A DNA stretch of 64,000 nt from Patiria pectinifera (lineage: Eukaryota; Echinodermata; Asteroidea; Valvatida; Asterinidae): NCBI GenBank assembly GCA_029964075.1, contig CM057140.1:6590643-6654642 (forward strand), read 5' to 3'. Numbering within the stretch: the stretch's first letter is position 1; each line of letters opens with the position of its first letter. The translations under genes and the position numbers were made by a program. The notes under the pieces are model-generated. The model was not told the DNA's origin, did not search any database, and saw only the letters and a list, made by a program, of their open reading frames with translations. Below, piece after piece: positions 11,277 to 23,333 of the stretch.

Positions 11277-12842
11277 GGATTTCTGTTGACAAGTAAATTA
11301 GAGCTTACTTTGATCATAGCTCAATGTTTTGATTCACCTTTTCACTATAAGGGAAGAAGAAATTCTGTTGACAATTTAAAGCTTATTTTAATCGGCGCTC
11401 TTCAAAAACGGTGGATTTAAAATGTTGACCATTTCGAGCTTAATTTCTTTGATTCACCTTCTCAACAAAGGGACGGATTTCAATTTAACATTGAGAGCTT
11501 ACTTTGATTCGCCCTCTCAATATTAGGGTCGATTTCTGTTGCCAATTTAGAGCACTCTTTGATTCACCCTCTGAATAATAAGGTGCGGATTTCTGTGGAC
11601 ATCCTAGAGGTTAAATTCACCGTCCCAGTTAAGGTGGCGGATTTCTGATGACAATTTAACTGAGGAGTATACTTTGATTCGCCCTCCAAAAATTGGGGGC
11701 GGATTTTTAAAGTTAGGGGGCCTATATTGATTCACCCTCCCAATAAGGGAACATATTTAATTCATGTGATATTTTGATTCGCGCTCCGAATATGGGATTC
11801 TGTAGACAATTAAGAACTTAATTCGATTCGCCTTCTTAATAAGGGGGGGGGGGGGATTTCTGATGATAATTTAAAGCTCGACTTTGATTCGCCCTTCCAA
11901 TAAAGGTGCGAATTTCTGTTGACAATATGAAGCTCATTTTGACTCGCCCTCCCAATAATTAGGGACGAGTTTCTGAGTGTTGACAATTTAAAGCTCACTT
12001 TGACTCGCCCCCCCCCCCCAATAAGGGGGCGAGTTTCTGTTGACAATTTAAAGCTCACTTTGACTCGCCCTCCCAATAAGGGGGCAATTTTCTATTAATA
12101 ATTTAAAGCTCACCTTGACACACCCTCCCAATAAGGGGGCGAATTTCTGTTGACAAATTAAAGCTGTCTTTGATTCGCCATCCCAATAAGGGGGCTAGTT
12201 TCTGTTGACAATAAAGCTTGCTAGCTTGTTGACAATTAAAAGCACACTTCGACTCGCCCTCCTAATAAGGGGGCGAGTTTCTGTTGACAATTTAAAGCTC
12301 TCTTTGATTCGCCCTCCCAATAAAGGGGGCAAGGTTCTGTTGACAATTTAAAGCTCTCTTTGATTCGCCCTCCCAATATAAGGGGCGAGTTTCTGTTGAC
12401 AATAAAGCTTGCTAGCTTGTTGACAATTAAAAGCACACTTCGACTCGCCCTCCTAATAAGGGGGCGAGTTTCTGTTGACAATTTAAAGCTCACTTTGATT
12501 CGCCCTCCCAATAAAGGGGGCAAGGTTCTGTTGACAATTTAAAGCTCTCTTTGATTCTTTCTCCCAATAAGGGGCGAGTTTCTGTTGACAGTAAAGTTCA
12601 CTATAGCTTGTTGACAATTTAAAGCACACTTCGACTCGCGACTCGACCTCCTTATGGGAGGCGAGTTTCCGTTGACAATTTAAAGCTCACATTGATTCGC
12701 CCTCCCAATAAAGGGGGCGAGTTTCTAGTGACAATTTGAAGCTCTCTTTGACTTGCCCTCCCAGTAAGAGGGCGAATTTTTGTTGACAATTTAAAGCTCA
12801 ATTTGACTCGCCCTTCCAATAAGGGGGCAAGTTTCTGTTGAT
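11277..12842. repeat. ~57-bp satellite array with higher-order structure
   Basis: About 27 recognisable units built on TTTCTGTTGACAATTTAAAG, CTCACTTTGATTCGCCCTCC and CAATAAGGGGGCGAG. The left units (to about 11800) are diverged; the right ones are uniform, suggesting homogenisation from the right. Within 12205-12640 a compound AATAAAGCTTGCTAGCTTG variant returns with a ~190-bp period (12205, 12396, 12585). Each unit has GGGCGA and TCGCCC facing each other, so it can fold. Open frames across it are by-products of the repeat. The right end abuts block B copy 2 directly. Confidence 0.9.
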
Positions 12843-13875
12843 CATACATAATTATTTTAAAAGTCTTTGGAGAAAGAACAATTCTATAATAGACATACTG
12901 TATGTAAAACACATCCAAAGATGGATTTCTTTAAAATAAACGACTTTTTTGGGGAAATCAATTGTTCCAGAAAACTGAACCAGTCTTGCCCCTCGATAAA
13001 TTTTCCAAGGAATGAGATTCTTTATGGGAAAAAAATCAGTGTAGCAGTTTAACATGTGGCCCTTTTTGTCTTAATCAACATTTCATTCATTACTTAATAA
13101 TCGTCTTCACGATGGTAAAGACTGAGGATTTGGTAGTCATTGGCAAACATGATGACTGCAGTTTGAAGTTTAAAAGTTTGCCAACTTAGTGTGAGGTAAC
13201 TCCAAACTTGGTGTGACAAAAGGCTAGGAATTTGTCAACAGATTATAATACTTTGAACTGCATTTCATCGTTTTATTAATTAACATATCAGACGTTTCTG
13301 TAATGATACATCTTCCCATTTGTTTACCCAAAAGGTCAGTCGTCAGGTTTCATTGAATCGTGAAGGTAGATGAAGCTAGCTGAATCCAGTTTGATTTCGT
13401 GCCGTGCACACGAGGTCAAGGGAAATCAGCATGAGCGAAACTCTACGCACGCATGTATGAATTTTCATTCATAAATTCTTTGTGAACTGGTGTATTGCGC
13501 ATGCGTGGGCCGCGGGGCGGTGGCGCACCGTCACATATTGCTTGACTATTCTGCCAAACCCAGGTCGGTGTTGCATATTGATTTAATTATACTGGCTATA
13601 CCAACGAAACGGAACATATCAATTGAAAGAACATCGGCGTAGGAACCCGGTACAGTACACACAAACAATCTGCAAGCCGGACCATGTCACAGATGTTTTC
13701 TATTTGTATCTACCCTTATCCCTATTCAAGATCTAGCACATCACTTCTTCGAAAACATATTTGCCAGAAATACAAGTTCAAAGACCGGTTCAGAGCTGGG
13801 GCCCCTTCATTTCTACTAAACCCTCAAATCGTGATTTGGCCGGCATAGGCCATTTTGGGCCTATTCAATTACTGG
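12843..13875. repeat. Direct repeat block B, copy 2
   Basis: The same sequence and orientation as 7277-8322, starting at the satellite boundary with CATACATAATTATTTTAAAA and ending in CCGGCATAGGCC. Differences are scattered, so the duplication is not recent, and this copy appears more diverged from its partner than the A copies are from each other. Confidence 0.85.
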
Positions 13876-14764
13876 TGTACACCACCCGTATATGCCTATA
13901 ATGTAGTTTTAAGTATGGCCGAGCTCTCAAAATGGCGGCTACACGGCAAATCCTGGCGGGTACCATTGTCTTACCGTATGAAAGTTGTTGTTTGACACGT
14001 ATCAATGATTTTCTATACAGGCTCTTAACATAAGAAAAGAGTCATAGTTGTCCCACCAGGCCTTGACTCAAAGCATAGCAGGGCCATTCTCCGCTAAAGT
14101 GTTTAAATGTGCCATTTTTGTGTCGCTTGTGTTTCTAAGAAGTATAACAGTTCTAAGAAGGTAACAAAAACAAGAAAATCTTAGAAATTGTGACGGTAAA
14201 GTGGTACTTGTTGCGGTTTTCTCATGTCGCCATCCAAGATGCCTTTTTTTAAAAGTCTCCCATTCGTCTTCCATGTATGCATATCAATGATTACCCTTTT
14301 ATATTATTAGTCATGATAGTATGCCCTAAATATACAATGGCAAATCGAAAAAGATTGGCTCACTAATTTTACTTGAGCGCCTTCAGAGCGCATGTCGCCA
14401 ATTTCATAACCAGATACGTTACTGTTTTTTTCGAAACGATAAACAGACTTAAAATTTCAGGAATATGCACCTTCAAGCTGCTCACAGACTAGACCAAACT
14501 TGGTATTATATTGTACATTTGGCATGAATCTAATAAGTTTTGAATTTGAATTTTTTTTTAGAACTGTCAACGAAAAAAATTCATGTGTTACGTATGTGTA
14601 GCGCCAGATACTATGTTTGCCTTTCCTTTCGGCACACGTGAAGGAAGCTGACCTCAAACACCACACCAATCAACAGTGTGTTGGGTGATGACTGATCAAG
14701 TGGCGGAAGAAGTAGTTAAGGTCACACAGTTTGTCAAGGGAAGCCTATTTTAACATGAGCGGGC
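13876..14764. other. Spacer between B copy 2 and A copy 2
   Basis: No gene is recognised. It contains one isolated CAGATACGTTAC word (14411-14422), in the same orientation as the cluster starting at 14765. Confidence 0.5.
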
Positions 14765-16229
14765 CAGATACGTTACACCAGATACGTTACACCAGATACG
14801 TTACTGATTATGAATTCATCATGCAAATGTTATGCTGACGTCAACAAACATGGGCTATGTCATTGATTCCCACACTGTCTACACGTTTTAAAGCTATAGT
14901 CCATCATTTGTAATTAGTGCATTTTGTTCGTTTGAAGCAACAAAAGTGTTCAAAATCTAATGAAGGATACTGAGCAACTAACCTGATGAAGTTTCAGCTA
15001 AGCTTCAGCTGTATATTCCGAGAAAAACAGCATTCTAAGATCTCAATTTCAAATCAAAAGTTACTGAATCATGTTTTGAATTGTTTTGAATTGCAGCTAT
15101 ACGCGGCGTCGCGCACTGATCCAACGAATTATAACAACCGCGCGCGTGTGTGCGTCGTTCCAATACTTGTGCGCGCTGCGCTGAATAACAAAACGAACTA
15201 CTAATTTAAATTTTCCTACGGTGCTTCTTAAGAATCACCGTTGGAAATGCCTTCTTTCGTTGATTACTTCAAAATGACAGCTTCCCAGAAAGAATAATTT
15301 CACAGGGAGTTTAGTTCCCTTACTATCTTTCAACCAAGTTTGTTTTTCAACAGTAATTACGCCAGTTACTTTTCGAATGGCTGCAAATGATGGACTATAG
15401 CTTTAAAGTTTCTGAACACATTTAATTGTGATTCATAGAGCGCATGCTTGCCGAAAAGGATTGTAATGTTGAGCTGAGTTTCTGTCGAATATTCTAAGTT
15501 TAGAGTAGCATCATACAATGTTTTTTTAATGGTAAAATATGTAACTTGTAGAATCTGTAGATAAAGATTTTAGGAAGTGAGGGGTTGTAATTGCACAACA
15601 ACTTGATAACATGACACCATCGTTGTTGGTTTACATAGAATATCTTAGTTTATTATGGTAACGTATCTGATCAGCCTGGTAACGTATCTGATCAGCTCGG
15701 TAACGTATCTGTTCAAATATCAATCTTTAATGTGCGAGCGTAGCTAAGATGATCTGATCAGCTCGGTAACGTACCTGTTCAAATATCAATCTTTAATTTG
15801 CGAGCGTAGCTATTATGATACAATTAAATGTATTGGTCAGACATTATCTCTAAGCAACAGGGACACTTAAATGATGGTTTCGAGGGTTCGGGTGGTAGTG
15901 TAGGTGGGTTGGTTGGGGTGAACTTAGGGGTGGGAGGTGGGGCAGCTCAACACTCTTGGGAAAAGGAAATTCTGACCTCCATCCTGTGTGCCTGAATTCA
16001 ATTTTAAATCATTTGGTCATAGCTGATCAGGATTGTTTGCCAGGGGGTGCACTAGTTGCATTTTAGTAAAGTCATTAACCGTGATATGCATGCGCAAAAC
16101 ATATCACGTGAACAAAACGTCACATGATTATTCCGTATAATTTATATTCCCCTGCTCTGACCCCCCAAAATGAAATAAAATAAAATAGAAAAAAAATATA
16201 ACCTTAATATTAGCACAAGATGATATTCT
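14765..16229. repeat. Direct repeat block A, copy 2 (runs into the gap)
   Basis: Homologous to 4891-5769. It opens with three CAGATACGTTAC words (14765-14776, 14779-14790, 14793-14804) and later has GTAACGTATCTG at 15658-15669, 15679-15690 and 15700-15711. Two differences from copy 1 are large: the 509-bp insertion at 14893-15401, and a local ~80-bp tandem duplication around 15715-15830 that repeats the CAATCTTTAAT..GCGAGCGTAGCTA segment. The copy is cut off by the N run. Confidence 0.85.
14893..15401. mobile_element. 509-bp MITE with GCTATAGTCC ends
   Basis: Perfect inverted ends GCTATAGTCCATCATTTG and CAAATGATGGACTATAGC, flanked on both sides by TTTAAA (14887-14892 and 15402-15407). The same locus in block A copy 1 reads straight through as TTTTAAAGTTTC, so both boundaries and the target duplication are proved by a filled/empty comparison. 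It contains only a short 72-codon frame without recognisable similarity. Confidence 0.92.
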
Positions 16230-16729
16230 NNNNNNNNNNNNNNNNNNNNNNNNNNNNNNNNNNNNNNNNNNNNNNNNNNNNNNNNNNNNNNNNNNNNNNN
16301 NNNNNNNNNNNNNNNNNNNNNNNNNNNNNNNNNNNNNNNNNNNNNNNNNNNNNNNNNNNNNNNNNNNNNNNNNNNNNNNNNNNNNNNNNNNNNNNNNNNN
16401 NNNNNNNNNNNNNNNNNNNNNNNNNNNNNNNNNNNNNNNNNNNNNNNNNNNNNNNNNNNNNNNNNNNNNNNNNNNNNNNNNNNNNNNNNNNNNNNNNNNN
16501 NNNNNNNNNNNNNNNNNNNNNNNNNNNNNNNNNNNNNNNNNNNNNNNNNNNNNNNNNNNNNNNNNNNNNNNNNNNNNNNNNNNNNNNNNNNNNNNNNNNN
16601 NNNNNNNNNNNNNNNNNNNNNNNNNNNNNNNNNNNNNNNNNNNNNNNNNNNNNNNNNNNNNNNNNNNNNNNNNNNNNNNNNNNNNNNNNNNNNNNNNNNN
16701 NNNNNNNNNNNNNNNNNNNNNNNNNNNNN
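16230..16729. other. Assembly gap (500 N)
   Basis: A run of exactly 500 unknown bases, the usual size of an arbitrary scaffold gap. The gap lies at the right edge of block A copy 2, probably because the duplicated sequence could not be assembled through. Confidence 1.
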
Positions 16730-17639
16730 GAATACTTTTTTTTTGGCTATTAAGCTACAAGTGTATACATGTACATGTATGTAGTTCTGGGTCCCAACTA
16801 CAGTTTTTGATACAATATGAAGTGAAATTAATACAAAAGCCAGCCAATTAAGTGGACATTTTGATGACTCCGTCTTATCTACAAAGTCAGTCCCAATTTC
16901 TGGATAAAAATGTTAAAAAAAAGCTGCTATAAAATGTCTTATTTTCCCAGGGAATTTACAGGGTATCCAGAAACTTGTGTTGCTTGCAGAAGTACTAATA
17001 TTTTGCCAACTACCGTTTATACTTGTTATTTTTCTTCACATCTTGATTGTGTCTGTATGAGATCCTGCTGAGACACTTTTGCAGGCTGAAAGCTCACTGT
17101 TCAATGAAAAATTCTAAATACACTGTACATGTATTTCTAATTTATGTTTCCATTATGCGATGATTTGAAATTGAAATGAAGGACGGCAGTTGAGTGGCAT
17201 AATTGTGGGAGGCAGTGCAGTACCTCCGCATCCTCAGGCATTTAATGATTGCTTAGAATACATGAATCATAATCTGTTATAATTTGTGTTATTCTTGCAT
17301 TTTTGTAGCTTTCATTAAAGCACATGTGAGTAACCTGAGCAGATGAAATAAATGAATATGCCAAGTCTTGAACTGTTTGCCACCTTCCCTCCAGCTAATT
17401 GGATTTCCGATATCTGAGCTAGCTAATTGACAGTCCTCAGGCTAAGTATCTCGGGACTTGAACAACAGATATGCCTGGCAATATTCACAATGCATTTTCC
17501 TGTGCTCTAAACAAAATTGCACTATCAAATTTAGGATAGTTAAAATGAGTTTTAAAGTAAAAAAAAAAATGACTGCTTAGAGTATTCAACAAGAGAAATA
17601 CAGTTTACTCATTAATTATCTGACTTCTTGCCTAATTAA
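16730..17639. other. Non-coding stretch, nothing recognised
   Basis: AT-rich with TACATGTACATGTATG near 16766; no gene or structured repeat was found. Confidence 0.5.
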
Positions 17640-18066
17640 AGGGAATATACAACATTTGCAAACATCGAAAAACAAAACAACCAAATGTTTACCAAATACC
17701 TTACTAGGATGTTGGTAAATGACAGTCTAAAGCATCCTATAAAATTATAGCACCTAGTGTGAAGTCATTTTCAAGAAAAGTGGTATTTTTGTATAAACTT
17801 CCAACGGTGGTCGGTCCCCCCCGTTTGGAAAAAACTACCTTTTTCTTTTTCAACTACTTCTTTTTTTTTTTTTTTTGCTATTGTTATATTGTTTGTTTGG
17901 TCACATGTTCATGAACGGGGGCAGGCCAGCTAGAGCATCTCTACCTTACTACCTTACAATTATCTGGCATCTATAACTTGATCCATTTCATCTTTAGTGG
18001 AGTCAGGGAACCAGACTACTGAGTTTTTTTTTTTTGGTTTTTCCAGCATTATGATGTACATTCCCT
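17640..18066. mobile_element. TTAA-type MITE, copy 2
   Basis: Starts GGGAATATACAACATTTGC after TTAA (17636-17639) and ends GATGTACATTCCCT before TTAA (18067-18070). It is about 100 bp shorter than copy 3, with an internal loss in the right half. Confidence 0.85.
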
Positions 18067-18089
18067 TTAATGACAACTGTAAGGGTTTA

Positions 18090-18376
18090 TACAATTTTTT
18101 TTTTGGGGGGGGGGCCAAAAAATATTTTGGTTCCCAAAAAGTGGGTCCAAAAACTTACGGCGAGGGTTTGGGGCCTGCTTAAGGACCCCAAATTTTTTTG
18201 GATTCTAGATGCTCTGTGGTGCCATCTGAGGCACTATTACCAATTTTTTTCTGGAAAAGATGTTGGTGCATGTGCGCAATGCCTGCCTTTAGTGCAATGT
18301 CACTTTAAAACAAAAATGGGTTCATTTGGGGGGGGGGGGGGCATGGCCCCCATTGCCCTCTGGATCTGCCCTTGTA
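18090..18376 (-). repeat. GGATCCGCC-type dispersed repeat, truncated copy
   Basis: The reverse complement of this segment matches 21000-21299: shared words include CAAGGGCAGATCCAG, GGGGGCCATGCCCCC, TCTAGATGCTCTGTGGTG (this strand) and CCTTAAGCAGGCCCC (complement). The end that should carry CAGGGGCGGATCC is missing, and the copy stops about 20 bp from the TTAA MITE. Confidence 0.75.
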
Positions 18377-19104
18377 CAATGTATGTGCACGCAAAGACAT
18401 AATTGTAATTTCCATCCTTGCACAATTCATGTTTTCTTCTTTTTCATTTGTGTTTGAGTGTTAATGGATTATCAAACAATCTGCACACCTGTTGTTCATG
18501 TAAAATGGATAACAATTGAATGGACCCAGTGGAAAAATGAGGGGAAGGGGTTTGGTGGCGATGCTCTAACCTTGCATACTCTCTGTGGACCTGTGAATAA
18601 AAGAGGTCCACATGGTGTAGGCAGTGTGAAGGTTGTGTGGACTTGCTCACGTCCACACAAGGTTTCCTGTTCTCTGGAAACAGCTTTAGAGGCATTTTTG
18701 GGTTAGGGATATCTGTCGCAAACTTAATGAAGAGGAACATTCGAGGAAATCATGATAAAATATTTGGGTTGAAAGAGTGTTCACATTGCAAGTAAATGAT
18801 TTTTTTCTCAGGGTTTTTCTTTTAAGTTCACAAATGCATAGGCATGTCCACAGTGTAGGTATGCAACGTAACCATGCGCGTGTGAGTGCGTAAACACCGG
18901 CAATTCCAGACCTACCTGTAGGACAAAAGGGTTAGGGCACAAACAATACGTCCATGATTGACCGATAGTCCAGGATTGAAAATAGTTTACAAAACCAATG
19001 AGTACAAACAAAGGAATGAGGATTAAGGACAATAGGGGGTCCAAGACTGCCGGTGTTTACAAAGATGGGTGTGAGTTTGTTTCTGCATTCAATAATAATA
19101 ATTT
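18377..19104. other. Non-coding stretch, nothing recognised
   Basis: No gene was identified. A GTCCACA-rich patch at about 18590-18660 contains short inverted words but no clear element. Confidence 0.45.
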
Positions 19105-19415
19105 GGGAGGCTAATCATCCTTACTCGCAGCTGGTATGCTGAATTGAGAAGGACGCGGCTACAACGTGGTCAGGCCGCTGGCACCTAAAGGCGCCTATGG
19201 CTGCCAGCCACATCGACCCATATATGACCACGGAGCACAGCCTGAGATCGAAAGTGCTTGATTTTTCCGGAGGGAATAAAACCGGAGGGCCCGGAAAAAA
19301 ACCTCGTGGCACAGGAGAGAACCAATGCACAACTCTACTCACATGCGATCCGCGGCCGGGATTCAAACCGTGGTCACCTTGGTGAGAGGCGAGCGCTCAA
19401 CCAGTAAGAGGACAA
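19105..19415 (-). repeat. tRNA-derived SINE, minus strand
   Basis: The complement of 19340-19412 reads as a tRNA-like head: A-box-like ACTGGTTGAGCGCTCG, then B-box GGTTTGAATCC. Beyond it is the body common to many animal SINEs (on this strand AACCGGAGGGCCCGG, AAACCTCGTGGCACAGG, GAGAACCAATGCACAACTC). No intact cloverleaf or processed 3' end is present, so it is a SINE copy rather than a tRNA gene. Confidence 0.7.
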
Positions 19416-20999
19416 TAGGGTCCCCAATTCCGGAAGGTCCCAATTTCCGATCATACACAAAACACATGGGAGGTCTTTCTAAAAAGTTAGAGTACAAACA
19501 AAAGAGGGACAATAGGGGGATCCCCGATTGCAGGCAAATACACACTTGTGTGAACGTATAAACACTGCCTCATGGGGTACCGGAACAATGGGAGGTACCC
19601 CACAAGGAATGCCCACCGACTTGCGGGGTACCGTTTTGGTACCCCCCAAGTTTTTCAAGAAATAGATATACATGGATTTTACTCAAAAACTAGGAATTTC
19701 CAAGGTGGGTTGATCCATTGCAAATGGAAGAGTTTTAGAAAAGGAATATTAAGTCCGAATTTCAGCTCAGGAAATTAATTCTGGTTCAAATAAGACCATT
19801 TTGAAATTAGTGTGCGACATTACAAAATTTTAGTACACGAGAACAAAGGAAGTACCCCACTTCTATGCCTGTGTAAGGGTGCATGTGTGTATGTGGGGGA
19901 GTATGTTACGAACATACACATATATATATGCACCTTTAGCTTTTGCACAACAGGTAATAATAAATGAACCAAACTCTTCAACCCAACGTGTACAACTTAT
20001 CCCAGGAACGAATACGGTAAGCATGTACATGTATCTGAACCAAATCATAGTGTCATTAAAAAGCTTAACCCACAAATGCTGACATTTACAGGTACATGTA
20101 TATATACCGGTAACATAAAACTCAAGCAGTAACAGTAACAACATTGCATCCAACTAAAAATAGTCACAAGATCCACTTCACACTGCCTGAACATAAACAT
20201 GTTAATGTGCTGGTAGTAATAATGTCACACGTGCCAATCACCAAATGCCCTTTAAAACAATGAATAAACTTGCCATGCTTTACTTAACCTGAGGCAACCC
20301 AAATAATACAATTCAAACTTTCATCTGTTAATGTGTTCATTGGGTTGCCATCAGAAAACTGTATGAAAATATGTCACAACCAGTACCATGTGAAAATAAC
20401 ATTATGAAACCAATTGGCGACCAGATGTATAGAAAGGACCAAAACCGGAAGCATTTCTAAAGTTTGCAACACTTCCCCCCCCCCCTCTGACACTTCATGA
20501 TTTTGTTTGATGGTACCAGCAAATAATTGCCTAAAACTCTAGAACACGTAATAATTTAAATCTGCATGTGTCAATCATAGTCATACACATGTACAGGTAT
20601 GTACTGGAAAATGTTTCTTTTTGTTGTATGCAAATGCATGCACGTATCCATTTGTTACACCATGGTAATTGGACTGTGAAATTTCATTGGTTGAGAGCTA
20701 TTCATGTGATAGGTCACATGTATTTTACACGTAGATACTGCACCCTGTGAGGCGGACGTACCCCTTGATCCATTGAATAAAATCCTTCTTGAACTGATCT
20801 TGCTCAAGAGATATCGTACAGTATACAAAATGAATGTAGGCCAAGTTAACATGTACGTACCCTAGGGTTGGGTGCCAACACCGATGTGCACATGTTACGT
20901 CGTTCCAAAATATCTTACTATACAAGATATTACAGACTATGCAAATGTTTGTTTAAAATACCATGGTATTCATGTAACAAACAAATTGTCTTTTGTGAT
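19416..20999. other. Non-coding stretch, nothing recognised
   Basis: Contains GGTACCG-rich inverted words near 19575-19650, dispersed ACATGTA words and a C-run near 20480. No gene or RNA was identified. Confidence 0.45.
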
Positions 21000-21299
21000 C
21001 AAGGGCAGATCCAGGGGGAGGGGGCCAAAGGGGGCCATGCCCCCCCCCCCAAAAAAACCGAATCAATTTTGTTTTTTTCAGTGACTTCGCAATAAAGGCA
21101 GGCAATGAGTAAAACCACCATCTTTTCCTCAAAAAACATTGGTTAAAGTGGTCAGAAATTGCCTCATATCGCACCACAGAGCATCTAGAATCCAAACATT
21201 TTTCAGGGCCCTTAAGCAGGCCCCGAACCCCACGCCGTAATTTTTTGGACACACTTTTTGGCCCCCCCCCTCCCAAATTGTGTTCTGGATCCGCCCCTG
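21000..21299 (+). repeat. GGATCCGCC-type dispersed repeat, full copy
   Basis: Starts CAAGGGCAGATCCAGGG and ends CTGGATCCGCCCCTG; the ends are imperfect inverted repeats, as in a MITE. It is inverted relative to 18090-18376. The interior has C/G homopolymer runs but no coding potential. Confidence 0.75.
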
Positions 21300-23333
21300 T
21301 TTGTCATGTTTGTGCTAAGGTCCATGGGTTTGGTACACCCCTGGCACGAAATGCTAGTTGCAGGCACCATTGACCTCATCACTGCAGACAGCATTTGCAT
21401 CATGATTCATGTACTGCTGGTAATGATCACATGCATGAATGGGCAATGTTAACATGAGAATGTAAGCTATGGTACATGACAGGGATTAAACAGCTTGCAC
21501 CATTTTAATGTTAAATGAGCATTTTATGAATACAGCTTTCATGCAATGTTTGACACACATCAAAATTTAATAAGTTCACTTTGGGTTTATCAATCAGTGT
21601 GCATGCAAAATACACTACATTCATGTTCTGAAGCACTGGTACAAATCTGAAAACTTTGGACAAGTTTCTCAAGATTTGTATGTGTGATCTAAGCATGTAA
21701 TGTATGTATTTTCATTATCTATACATTAGCGGTTTTTTGATTGCATGATAACGTTCAAATGGCAAGCACAGCACTGCTGCCATGGTCTTGCATACATTTA
21801 CCACAGCTTTGTTTATCCCTTTGTAGAATTATCAATTTGCTTTTAGACAAAACAGTTTGTTTCAAATGTCTTTTTCACCATTCTGGAGTAATTTCAGAGA
21901 TTTTTTTCATTATTGAGTTTAACGGTTTTAGGAGTACCATTATCGTGAACATGTTCGTACAACTACATGTAGCTGCATCATAAAAGCTTAAATGTCATGC
22001 AAAATAGACTGAAGAATTTTACGTGTGCAAAAACCCATCACCCATGGAATGGTCTGAAAGAGAAAAACAGAAAAGAAACAAGAATTAGCAACCGGGGTAT
22101 AAAGCCAGGGGATTGACAGTGTAAGCGATTGGCCCAACAAAGAATGAACCAGCAGCCACAGTCACTCTAAAACCTGTAGTAATCTTGGGCCCCTAGTTTC
22201 ACTGCTGGCTGGGGGCTTTTGAAATAACAAGGTAATTATAACAAGGTGATATTTGTGTGTAGGCACCAACTCCCCTCAGGTAGCACAAGTGACCTTTCAA
22301 ATGATCAATGTACTCCTTGGGTACCGATACATGATCAATTTTACCACAAAATTAACAAAAGTCTTAGCATACAGCATAAAGCTCCAATTTATATTGAAGA
22401 CCAATGCACAGGAACTACATGTACATGTACTGGTATGCGCTTATTTATTTATAATTCTTTTGGGAAAAACTTTGTTTCCAGGAGCTAGCTAGTCAGCACT
22501 TGTAAAGTTGTTTAGTTTTTATTTCCTAATTCCCAAGTATTTGCAAGACCTCTAATAAAAATGCCTGGTGTGTAAAGCATTACCAATGAACCTTTTGAAA
22601 TACAAAATTTGTGCTATAGGCCCTATGAACTTACGAAGTACTGTGTAGTGTTTTGTAATAACATTGTCCAAGTTATGAATAAAGCTCAGCTTTTATAAGA
22701 TGCAGAGGCATTGCAGGTCCAAAAACTCCAATGGTTTTCAAATTGTGTTTAATGGTGATATTCTTTGAACGGATTGAGCAATTTCAGTAATTTTTTTCAT
22801 CTAAAAGTAGCTTTTGAAATTGGCTTTCCAGTCATTATTGGTTTTGGTGCTACCGGTACATATTCTTTTAAATATAAAATATATATTACGTATATGGGGT
22901 TGGACTCCGCTTTTTTTTACTCACCCTGTAAATGCACATCATAATTTTTTCATGGTCTGGTCGGATAGTCCAGTTTCATGAGTTTTCACTCATATCATAT
23001 GTGCCCTGTTAAGTGCTAATTACACTATAAAACCCGTCCATATTGGAAGGGCTGTACATCACTTGGCAAGTAGATTCAACTGCCATTTTCAATTGTTATA
23101 CATATACCTACCGGTATTTTAAATCAGATAATTACATTATTTTCTCATCACCTTCAATACTTTAAATTCTTTGGTCTAAATTGATCACAGAGTTTTTTTT
23201 GGTAGCTTCCGTGATAGGTAACGTGTGAAATTCGGAAGATATCATGCAAACTGATGAATATTTGATGTGAAGTGTTACTCCAGGGTGAGGATACATGACC
23301 GTGATGCATAATTGATCTTAGCGGCTGGCAGCT
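21300..23333. other. Non-coding stretch, nothing recognised
   Basis: AT-rich sequence with scattered ATGTACATGT words and a TACGTATA-rich patch near 22870-22900. No gene is supported. Confidence 0.45.

Noticed and set aside
11810-12918. Open frames with repeated FKLSTE-like peptides
   Set aside because: By-products of the ~57-bp satellite, whose unit often lacks stops; no start, splice site or family.
4891-16229. Blocks A1 and A2 as the long terminal repeats of one large element
   Set aside because: No internal gene of such an element, no primer-binding site seen, and the word clusters face inward within each block; a local duplication or DNA element fits better.
16220-16753. 177-codon open frame made mostly of unknown residues
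   Set aside because: It is the assembly gap read as codons.
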